Positions 12,496 through 22,937 of a stretch of DNA of 64,000 bases are shown piece after piece. The notes below the pieces were generated by a model. The model did not search any database. It saw only the letters and a program-made list of their open reading frames with translations, and was not told the origin of the DNA. The DNA comes from Asterias amurensis (lineage: Eukaryota > Echinodermata > Asteroidea > Forcipulatida > Asteriidae): the NCBI RefSeq assembly GCF_032118995.1, contig NC_092661.1, positions 12,152,494-12,216,493 on the forward strand. Direction: 5' to 3'. Position 1 is the first letter of the stretch, and every line of letters starts with the position of its first letter. The translations under genes and the position numbers were made by a program.

Positions 12496-13480
12496 TAAAA
12501 GAGTGGCGATGATGTCTTCACCGTCTATATTTTAAATAAGTGAATGTTGTGTTTTGTTTTGTTTTTGGGTGGGTGTGGGCTTACGAGGAGTGGCCTTGCG
12601 GGGTCCATTGAACATTCGACGTCTTTGTTTAATATGGACCCCACAATGGAATTCTTTGGAAAAGGGGGAATACTAGAACACCACCACAATACCATTACCC
12701 CATAACCGGTACTGGCTGGGTGTGTGGGGTTGTTTCGTGGTGCAGGGATTGATTTATTTGTAAATTGAAACCTTCAACTTCAATTTTCAAGCCGTGGTTT
12801 TGAAAAGGACCTATGTAAAAAAAAGAAAAATAAGGGTAGCGCCCTCTTTCGATTCAACTTCCATCAGCCTATTGTGAATTTCCCATAATGGATGACTGAA
12901 TCTCTGGGGGAGAGATGACACCGGTGCTCCACCAACTTAGTAGCATAGCCCTATGCTGGAAGTCTCCCTACTTTGAAAATAGTTCAATCAGAAGCATGAA
13001 CTGTGCGCCTGTCGTATATAGCCATCACACTCAAGTTTACTATAGACATGTGTACACACCCATAGGTATGTACCAACATGTCTATAATAAGCGCTAACCG
13101 TTGAATGAGGTGCATGCTGGTCAAGCTATCAAACTTGATCGCTAGCTCAACCAGCATGCACCTCACTCCATGCCAAACGCGCACGTACCGAGTATTTCCG
13201 ATAAAAGGTCTATGAAACGTGGAAAGGCGCCCTCTGTTAGAACACAATGCATCATACGAAACAAAACCCATATATCCTTGCATACATGCAGGATTTAAAA
13301 CATTGTTTACGTGGAAACGACTTTTAACATTATCACTTTCACTGGGAACTCCATCTGGGCGAGTTCATATTATAGGCACAGTCTCTGTCCATACTCTATG
13401 ATATAGCTTACCGCCCAGCGCGCCAAGCTCCACAATCATCTGTTCAAGTTGCATCGTTTTAGTATACAACACAACACAAA
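12496..13480. other. Intergenic region A-B; promoter side of copy B
   Basis: The 3' flank of A is followed by a stretch, from about 12950, that is clearly homologous to the region upstream of copy C (22440-22937). It includes the inverted repeat annotated separately, a shared GAAAGGCGCCCTCTGTTAG-like block, and a shared leader ending TATACAACACAACACAAA just before the ATG. The duplicated unit therefore carried its promoter. I see no TATA box that I would commit to. Confidence 0.6.
13106..13165. promoter_or_regulatory. Inverted repeat upstream of copy B
   Basis: TGAGGTGCATGCTGGT is followed, about 28 bases later, by its exact inverse ACCAGCATGCACCTCA. It lies 316 bases upstream of the copy B start codon. 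The same inverted repeat is found at the matching place upstream of copy C. It may be a regulatory dyad or hairpin, or the end-paired remnant of a small transposon. Confidence 0.6.
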
Positions 13481-16400
13481 ATGGGGCAAAGAATTCGACT
13501 TTCAGTGCTGAGTTTGATCTTGTCTCTGGCATCAATCGTGGGTCTGACATCAGCCTATGACCTGACCATTCTACACACCAACGATGTCCACAATCACTTC
13601 GAACAGTTCGATAAATACAGCACTCGGTGTGACGATGACGAGTCAGCGAACGGGCAGTGCTTCGGCGGGGTGGCCAGGAGGGTCACCAAGGTCCGGCAAA
13701 TACGCTCCGAGGTGGACAACGTGGTGCTGCTGGATGCCGGTGATCAGTTCCAGGGGACACCGTGGTTCAGCTTTTACAAGGGGCAGGAGACCTCACATTT
13801 CATGAATGTCATCGGTTATGATGTCATGGTTTGTAAATACTTTACGTTATTTTTTACGAATTTTTTACAACTGAGCGTAGTAAACTTTCCAATATCGAGC
13901 ACTTACGTCTTTTTAGGTTCGCATTGTCCTAATGATGACGACATCCACACTTATGGTGAGTTCAAACTTCTAATTTAATACTCAATCCTCACAGGCCTTC
14001 GGGAACCATGAGTTCGACAACGGACCCGAATGGGCTGACAACGTTTCTGAACGACCTAGACGCCCAGGTGGTTTGTGCCAACATGGACGCCAGCACCGAA
14101 CCGGCTATAGACGGACTGTTCTACAGGAGTACGGTGCTGGCGGTCGGCGGGGAAAAGATTGGAATCGTCGGGTACATATACTCTAGAACACCCGAACTGT
14201 CTACTACTGGTGAGATGGGCATTATAACATTCGCACGAATGGACCACTTCAAAGTCCACTTTATATTCATGCATTTTAACTTTTAACTGAAAAAACCTTT
14301 AAAAACCACACGCACGCTATACCACCAGCACAGAGAAGTCAATTTCTGTTTGATGTCACGATCAACCCTTTTTTTTATCAAAAATGACCATGTGCAAAAT
14401 ATGTAAGTGTTTTAATGGGCAGTGAAAACACAAACAAAATAGTAGGTTTATTGAAACCAAGCCATGGACAACTGTATTTGAGTATCTCGTTTGTTTTATG
14501 CAATGGTCGGTCTCCAGTCAGTCTATTTTATCAATTATCATTCCAACTACAAAGCAGATGATAACTCTATGTATTTACCGAAAACAGATGTAGGTTAGAC
14601 TCTCGCAGAACGGCATTTATACACCTAGGCGTAGAGAAGCAAATTGTTCCTACCGGTCTGCCTGCAGCCAGTAAACACATTGAAGTTTATTACTCGTTAA
14701 ATTTGTAGCACAGATGTAATCCCTTAAGTTCTACCATCGGCAGACAGGCCTGATTGACAGAACCTTTATCTAAGAACTTTTTTAGAGTATGACTCACGGA
14801 CTTGGAATCTCCAGTTAGAAAACACTTTCAGAGTGAACAGTCTCTTCAGCATCTTGAAAGGTTAATTAATAGCTTTGCAAAAAAAACTATTGAAATCACA
14901 ATACAATTAAACGGGTTATTAAATGTTTCCAAACGGTCTAGTGGCTGCAGCCGCACATCATAGCATTCCTGTAAATCTAACACAGGGTTAAGCACAAAAT
15001 TGAGTGTTATTCTTACCGATACTTTCAAACAGTTGAGTCTTTGGTGTTCATTGATGAGGTATCCTCCATCCAAGCAGAGGTTGGCCGACTCATAGCGGTA
15101 GAGGGCGTCAATAAGATAATCGCTTTGGGTCACTCTGGCTTTGAGGTAGATCTGAAGATCGCCCGGGAAGTTCGTGGTCTTGATGTCGTGGTCGGGGGCC
15201 ATACCAACACATTCCTGTACACTGGTAAGAAAATAGATACTTCACTTAAATAAGCCAGTTTTTCTTACACTCTTCAGTCTCCTGACGATGACTAGAGCAA
15301 GCTAGTCGAAACATTGAGACCAACATTCAATTTAGTTCAATTCATTTTAATTCAATTCAATAAAACATTTCTTTCGGTATTGCCCTCACATTATAAAATA
15401 CATAACTGGTGTTTCATAATATTAACAGTGAAACTTATAAAGAGTAGCGAACCTTATTAACACTTCAAAAACATAGGATTTGGTGAAGCCTTGGCTTTTC
15501 TACACTAACTAACCTATTGACAGACTGACACTGCATATAAGACTCACAGACAAAGACAATGGACAGATGAACACATGTGCGTGTACCAACAATAATACCA
15601 CAAAGCGAACCATCATTTAATTAACTCATAATATCAAAGTAATGGAACTATTGAACTATAAAGTTATATTGATTATGCATTAAGTAGTAATTTCATTATT
15701 AAAAAAAAAGAGGAGTAAAACATAAACTCACCCCGTGGTATAGTGAGGTTAGAGAAGTCTCCCTTCTATCCACGAAAGCGCTAGTTCTAACAGTTATAAC
15801 AACCCGAGAACTAGTATGATAATGAGAAATATCGAAGGTTTCTGCCAGCAAGTTCACTCACTTAGTAAAGTGAAATCGGACACAGCGATGCTCGAATCAA
15901 TTATATGGAATTGTCAGTATTTTTCAAAAACTGCTTCGAAACGAGAGGGAAAGGAATTTTCACACATTATTCACCAGCCGGGAGTTAATAACTCTTGGTG
16001 AATATCGACTTTATATTATTAATACACCATGCATGCAAAACGTCAAAACTTTAATGATTTTTATCTGACAACAGGGGACCCACCAGGGGCCGAGATACCA
16101 AGTGGTGTCTATCCAACAGTCGTGCATCCTGACGCCGATCAAACCGCCAATGTACTTGTAGTGCAAGATTACACACTGGAAAAGTATCTCGGGCGCCTGG
16201 ACGTGACGTTTGACGATGAAGGCAATGTCATTGGCTGGGGAGGAAACCCAATTCTCATGGACAAAGACATAGAAGAAGGTAAAAGTCTAAGGTTGGTGTT
16301 CCCAGATTGGGTGCCCATCTTTAATGGAACCACAGGTATCATATTCGCGCGTATTGCCACCATTTTTACTATTCTACATAATTGAAATAGGCCAAAACAT

Positions 16401-16849
16401 AATGACGGCCGTTTTACCATTCAAAAGGGCGGCTGAAGATGCCATTACAAAGATGTTTCCTAACTTTTTTGAAATCAGCACCCCAAATTATTAAAGTCAG
16501 CCAATAAAATCCTATCATCATTATGCAACCCTGTACCGCCGTAACTTAAAAAGTGACTACAGATGATTTCCGGGTTTCCAATGTTCACTATAGATGCGGC
16601 CGTTCTGGAGGAAATCGAGGTCTGGGGAGGGCCTCTTCGTAACTATTCCAACGTGCGCATCGCATCAACACATGTCTTCTTGGACGGCACGAGCTGTAGG
16701 CTGAAGGAGTGCAACCTGGGCAACCTCTTATCAGACGCTTACCTCAGACAGGGCATCCGGGACCTGGTGGATGGAGTCCGGCTGAACGATGCCCACATCG
16801 CTCTGTTCAATGCCGGAGGTATCAGGAGTCAGCAGCCTGTTGGTAAGTT

Positions 16850-17102
16850 GCGAGATAACAATGAACGAAAAAATACCCTTGTCACACGAAGTTGTGTGCT
16901 TTTGCTTGATTTCGGGACATCCAAATCTAGTGATCTGAGGTATCGAAATCAAATTCGCGGGAAATTACCTTTATCTCGAAAACTACGATATACTTCAGAG
17001 CGAGCCGTTTCTCCCTATCAACCTCTCCCCATTACTCGTTACCAAGTAAGGTTTTATGCTTATAATCGTTAAGTAATAACCAGTAGTATCCACTGCCTTT
17101 AA
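16850..17102. mobile_element. Truncated TTAA-type MITE next to exon 5 donor of copy B
   Basis: The right two thirds of the common MITE family remain, from GTTGCGAGATAAC to CCACTGCCTTTAA. The fragment starts within about 5 bases of the intron 5 splice donor of copy B. Copy C lacks it. Confidence 0.8.
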
Positions 17103-17690
17103 AAAAAATATAAATGATCATAGTTATTGAAAGATGTTGAAATGGTATATTGATGCACGAATTTATTATTCAGGTGATATAACAGTCAGTGATATCACGA
17201 GTATTCTGCCGTTTGGTAACACAGCCGACCAGATCACACTTATAGGGAAGCACATACTTGAAGCCTTGGAGCATTCTGTTTCTAAGTACACTAACGCGGG
17301 TCAACAGGGAAAATTCTTACAACTCTCAGGTAAGCTGAACTAAAGGGCGTTTTATGCCAATGCAGTTACGTTGGGTCCCCTCTTTGGATTGATCGCATTC
17401 GGGTCCAGGTTTCGTGGACTTTAAACCACGATCATGATCCCGATCTCCTAAAAATTCCAGTCCCAGGAATCCAGATGCTGAATCAATGCATTTAGAATCA
17501 GATGATAAAATACTAGACCGACCCATAAGCGAATCGTCTCAGACAACAAGGGCAAACATGCAGCAAAAAAGGCAAAATGTGCAATCCTTGACTGTATTCT
17601 ACCTCCATGGTATAACATGCAGATGGGGGCAACAGGTGCGACCCTTGAGGAAAACAAACTATGTGGTGGTCTTTGTTTGGCACCAACATT

Positions 17691-17943
17691 GGGTGCGTTC
17701 GTTTAGCTTTCCTGGGTCGACCCCGGACTTCCCCCGTTGCGTTCGAATAGCTTTGACGTCATTCAATGGGATCACCTGGGTCAGCCCCCAGTGCCCTGCT
17801 TGTGGAGTGGGTCACTTGGGGGCTGGCCACAGGTGCATGACGTCACTACGAGAGCGGTGACCGATCGTTCGTTTAGCTCTTGTCAGGGGCTCACCCGAGT
17901 GAGCACCGCGGGGTAGACCCTGGGAAGCTAAACGAACGCACCC
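17691..17943. mobile_element. Palindromic MITE (GGGTGCGTTCGTTTAGC ends)
   Basis: It lies in intron 6 of copy B. The terminal inverted repeats are GGGTGCGTTCGTTTAGCTT at the left and AAGCTAAACGAACGCACCC at the right, followed inward by an inverted GGGTCGACCC/GGGTAGACCC block. The length is 253 bp. The homologous intron of copy C (about 31500-31550) reads through CACCAACA...CAGTTGG without it. Confidence 0.85.
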
Positions 17944-19456
17944 ATAATCACACAGTTGGTTCGCTCAAATGAAAAGTCTATATGGGCCTATGGGGGCCAA
18001 AAGGACATCTCAAGACGATTAAAAGTTAACCTGCGTTTAGGAGAAGGATCGGTTAGGAGAAGTGAAATACCGTACGGGCTTGTAGTTTAAGACATTTCTG
18101 ACATAACTTTGATTAACAAACTTATGCTAACTTAGTGATCAACAATTTTCAGTTAAATTCCTGTTTATAATGATATTGAAAGAAGTATCTTTGCAAACTT
18201 AATTTTGTGGGGCGTTTATACTCACTTAATACCATGTGTATGATAAATGAAGCATTTTGAATTAATTTTAACCAGTACTAACTGGTTAGAACGAATATGA
18301 TTTATCTGACTTTAAGACCTGCTTAAATGACTGCTGTAGTTAACTAAACAAATAAACATCTTAACTAAATTATAATTTAATATTGTAGCTGTTCACTTGG
18401 TAAGTCTTTACGATCATTCTGTAATACATGCTTAGCTCTAAACCTGTGTTCAAAACAAAATGTGGTATATGGCGTCATTGACGTCTTTTACTTTATTCCT
18501 TAACTCTTTTTGTACCCATCGCGCCATGCGTGCAAAATAATGGAGCGATTTAACAATAGCATGACGTCACGGGTGTGGGTAAACCTACGCAAACCAAGAT
18601 CCCTCGATGTTTGATCAAAATAAGGACAATATTATTGATGTGGGTGTGTAACGAATTGTACAATAATGCGACACACAAACATACTGCATTTTATATTAAA
18701 AAGCCAGTCTGGGTCCTATTAACAAAATTCGTTCTTGCCTTTCCATTATGCATATTGACCCCTGGCGCTGACGATACGTGCAAATTGTTTGCACATAATA
18801 CTATGCCACGATGGCGAGTCAGAATACATGTAACTATCGCATACAAGTTTTGCGTCGCCTGAAATACATAGGCTACCACGTGTGTTATTCAGGATAGGAC
18901 ACCAACAATGGCGCAAGAATTAATAAGTACATTGTGGTGACGTCCGGGGAATTTGATATCGATTTTAATTAAGTAAACTGTGTAATGGCCTGAACATCTG
19001 ACATCATACCCTAAGGCTCATGAATTACGCCAGAGACTGCTGTTGAGTCCATATGCATAATCATCTTTGACTTTGCATAGTTTATCATGAATTTCATGGT
19101 TCTGGAGCAATTAAAGTCACCTGGAAATAAATTTTTTTTCTTCAAACATATAATATGAGCGTATCTTTATGAACAACAAAACCGTTTTGTTTTAGTAATT
19201 TATTTGTCACGATTTATATAATTAAAACAAAATAGATAAAGTTTATCGTAGTTGTCTACCCATTTTGTGACGTCAATCGAGGCAGACTTTGCCTCGATCG
19301 GACGACCCCTAGGATCGGGGTTTACTCTTAAATTGTTAAAAATAATATATATATATATAATGAATAGGGTAGATGGCCTTAGCTTTCGATCCAATCCGGA
19401 CCTTCTTCAGAGGCATATACATATGTATATCTTTTTTTTTCTCGAACCTTAGTGTT

Positions 19457-19535
19457 GTTTTGATGAGTGGAATGTAAATAAACATAGCTGTTGTGAATAA
19501 ACATAACTGTTTATTCACATTCCACTCATCAAAAT
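19457..19535. repeat. Short inverted repeat
   Basis: TTTTGATGAGTGGAATGT recurs inverted as ACATTCCACTCATCAAAA across a loop of about 40 bases. It lies in intron 6 of copy B. Confidence 0.7.
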
Positions 19536-21325
19536 ACATATCTAAGTGACAAAATACCCACTTCCCCTGTCCGTATCTGCGGAATACACGAACATGGGAC
19601 CAGTCTAAACTGTGTATTTCATTTCAATGCATGTGTAATAGGCATGTTGGTGACCTTTGACCTGTCAAGGAGACGTGGTAACCGAGTGGTCTCAGCTGAA
19701 GTGCGGTGTACGGAGTGCGAAGTACCAGAGTTCCAACCCTTGGACCCCGAAGCGGAATACAAAGTCATCCTCAGCACATTCCTTGTCGACGGTGGCAATG
19801 GCTACACGATGATAAAGAATAACATCATTACGCATGATTTGGGTAGGAGCAAGTTAATAATACCCCCCCCCAGAAAAAAGGAGTTCAGATCCAATCATAA
19901 GGAAACAACTCTCCATATACTCTTCACATTTAATAGTATAATGGTTTCCCGAAGAACTTCAAAAACTCAACAACAAAAATCCATTTATTCTACTACGCCC
20001 AGCTCTTTCGATTTTGTTTGAAAGTGAATGCTCCAAAACAACAATATACAGGAGTCCAGAGTTCAAATACGATTCAACTTCAATTTATGCATGCAGTACT
20101 TGTCAGCCATTCAAGGTCATCAAATGCAAAGTAAATAGTAGAAATTCATATTTTAAAGTTATAAGTGCCTAAAAAATGAGATTATAATGTTTGATGCATT
20201 ATAATGGCATTACTAAATTTTTGCCCTGGATGGAGGATTTTCACTTTGGTACACACAAAGCACACAGGTCGAGACCTACAACAGAGGTTATTGTGAGGGC
20301 AATTTCACCCACCAACGAAACATGACGGTCATATAATATTCTCTTATCTGACCAAAGTGAGCTCCAAATTTACCCCCTTCAACGGGGTCATTTGAACACG
20401 CACCCTTTTACACCAAAATGCACTTGGTCTGAAAACAGGCCGGGACTGTGTTGAACCGGCACGTTTCAATGCTATGTTTGCCAATCAAGGCCTGTGCAGA
20501 ACTTATCAAGCCTAATGTCTTGGTAGACTTGATTCATGTCCCGTTCCATCGTGCGATCGAGAGGTCCCTATTGCGGTGCGGCACATGCGTTTTCTGATGT
20601 AGGCGATGGGACTGAAAAACAAAAACAAATTCAGACTTGAGTCAAGTCTAAGGTTTTGGATGAGCGATTTGATTAGTCTAGATAAACACAACAGTAGATT
20701 AGTGGATGCTTCAGACACAGCCGTATTTTTTGTTTCATGATCACATACCCATTTGTTATATTAGTGTTCTGTTTTTCTTTATTTATTCTTTATTTTAGGT
20801 ACCCTTGACATTGATGTGGTAACCGAATATCTGCAGCTCTTCACACCAATGACGGTTGGTCTCGATCGACGAATTACATTCCTTGAACCAAAAGATGACC
20901 TAAATTAATGCAATGCGGGATCAACCAATAAAAGCCATCGGGTCTGCTCTCTCTTCTACTTTCTCGCTCGATAAATTTAGACTCTCATGTTCGTCTGCAG
21001 TAAAGTACATGTACATGGAAATTATAAAGGCCAAATTTCTTAATTCTTATGTACAATCATGTGCTTTGCATAAAAGTAAAACTTTGCTGACTTAAAAACA
21101 CTTTATAAAACCAACAGCATTTGCAACGTTAGTGAATGCATGCTTATTTTTTGCTCAGCAGAAATGAAGTTGTGAGCAATACACAAAGCAGCCTTGAGAA
21201 ACTGGGCCATTAGGTCTACATTAAGTTTGCAGCGCACAGAGCAATGTTTTTAAAAACAAAGCAGTCCAGATGGTATTTCACTAATGATAAAATGTGATGT
21301 TTTCTTTCTGTTTAATTGCACTAAC

Positions 21326-21620
21326 TAAAGGGTTAATTTAAGGTTTATGTGTATTTTATATTATCAATTTTATGGTAATTTTAATGGCACTTAAGTGTTT
21401 AGTTAAAGGTTCATATTATATTAATTTTATGATAAGTTTAGTGACACTAAAGGGCAAACTTGAGGTTTATGTATTTTTATATTATCAATTCTACGCTTAT
21501 TGTTATGGCACTTAAGGGTTAATTTAAGGTTCATGAGTATATATTATATTATCAATTTTATGATAATTTTATTGGCACTAAAGGGTTATTTTGAGGTTCA
21601 TTCGTATTTTATAAAATCAG
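21326..21620. repeat. 3' satellite of the nucleotidase duplication unit (about 60-68 bp period)
   Basis: There are about five diverged units around AAGGGTTAATTTAAGGTT, an AT-rich stretch and AATTTTAATGGCAC. Each fresh unit carries TTAA sites. The matching array downstream of copy C (34400-35345) is split by MITEs. Confidence 0.8.
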
Positions 21621-22594
21621 TTGTATACCTATGAGCAGGGTCTGGGAAGGGCAAAGCTTTGTTATGAGATTTCTTTTTTGACTGTTATGCTTTCCTGGAT
21701 GGTCTCTGGTGCTAATATTGTATTGTTCATCAGAAAAATTCAAGTGAGCCCTCAATGTGCATAGTTATCACTGTAGTGAAAAATGTACTAGCGTACTTTC
21801 GCAAGACGACTGTAGGCACACATGACGTCACGTGGGGGTGTTTAAACGGTTGATAATGACCAGTTGGAGCTGTTTATAACCGGCTGGCTTCCGTGTGTCA
21901 TGCGCGCAAGATTAGCACGCGGAACGCAACATAGCTATTAGTAACAGCGCGTAATCTATTTATAAGCGCGCGCGCGCGTACACACAGTCCACGCGCATCA
22001 AACAGATTCTTCACAAAGAATTTGAAAAAAATATTTCAAACCTCGAATTTTCAATTGTCAAAGTGTCTATAATTATTATTATTTTTTTTTAACGTTTTTT
22101 TTTTAACAAAAGGGCATATGAATGGGAATAAAAGAGTAGTGTCTCGTTCCTAAACGTCCGTTTAAAAATTTGCAGGGTCGTTGCCGGTTTTAAACGGCCG
22201 TTAAAGAACTCGTCGCTACCCTTTTATTCCCTTGATAATCATACTAAATTACAACTACACGATATTTCGTAGAAAATTATTGGTTACCTACATGTTTCTG
22301 CTAGAAAAAAAACAAAAAACAGTTTTAACTGTACGGCCAATACCATGGGGTAAAATTTATGACTTGTTTGCGTCGTACGATCTCTGTTGTGGGTCCTTTC
22401 TCTATGGCTGTACACACTGATGCGGTGCACTGACATGTGCGGCACGTGTGAAACTTTGGAACTCTCCCTATTTTGAAACTAGTTCAATCAGAAGTATTTG
22501 TGTGCCTGTCGTATATATAGCCATGGACCAAACTCAAGTTTACTATAGACATTTTGGTAAATATCCATTGTGCAAGCGCTAACCAACTGTTGAA

Positions 22595-22658
22595 TGAGGT
22601 GCATGCTGGTCTAGATAGCAGTCAAACTTGATCGCTAACTAGACCAGCATGCACCTCA
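22595..22658. promoter_or_regulatory. Inverted repeat upstream of copy C
   Basis: This is the same 16-base inverted repeat as at 13106-13165 (TGAGGTGCATGCTGGT and its inverse). It lies 280 bases upstream of the copy C ATG. Here pairing continues further (CTAG next to the core on both arms), so the arm sequences have changed between copies while the dyad was kept. Confidence 0.6.
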
Positions 22659-22937
22659 CTCCATGCCAAACAAAAGCACGTACCGATGTATTTGCGATAA
22701 GGTCTATGAAACATGGAAGGCGCCCTCTGTTAGAACAAAGTGCATCAATCGAAACAAACCCAAACCTACCTTAACGTGAACATGACTTTTAGTATTACTT
22801 TCTTTCACTGGAACTCCACCTGCCGGGTGAGTTCATAAATTAGGCACAGAATCGTAGCTGTCCTTTACCACCCTGCGTGCCAAGCTGCACAAGCACCTGT
22901 TAAAGTTGCGTCGTTTTAGTATACAACACAACACAAA

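Larger units (their letters stand above)
13481..20908 (+). pseudogene. Ecto-5'-nucleotidase (CD73-like), copy B, probably disrupted
   Basis: All eight exons are recognisable: 13481-13828, 13995-14209, 15033-15224, 16075-16278, 16594-16842, 17174-17329, 19642-19842 and 20799-20908. Exon 2 is 215 bases where A and C have 214. An extra T at 14031, just after the GNHEFDNG catalytic motif, shifts the frame. No alternative splice site that restores it is evident. The final exon reads TAA at 20906 where copy C has GAA. This removes the whole GPI-anchor tail, and homologous tail sequence persists, decayed, in the 3' flank. Elsewhere the catalytic and metal motifs are intact (HTNDVH, GNHEFDNG, GHSGFE, GGHTNT, NAGGIR, LPFG). 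The GGDG aspartate is Asn. An assembly error at 14031 would turn this into a secreted, unanchored enzyme of about 557 residues. The signal peptide (25 residues) is intact. Confidence 0.75.
20909..22937. other. Intergenic region B-C with 3' satellite and copy C promoter
   Basis: It contains the decayed GPI-tail homology just after the copy B stop, a tandem repeat at 21326-21620, a GC-alternating tract near 21965-21978, and, from about 22440, the promoter-side sequence shared with copy B. No gene was found. Confidence 0.6.

Noticed and set aside
15270-15330. Shared CTGACGATGACTAGAGC block in introns of B and C (also 26660-26720)
   Set aside because: It looks like part of a dispersed repeat, but its borders could not be set, and its presence in both copies is explained by the duplication.
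17486-17860. 124-residue open frame on plus strand
   Set aside because: It lies in intron 6 of copy B across a palindromic MITE and has no homologous frame in copy C.
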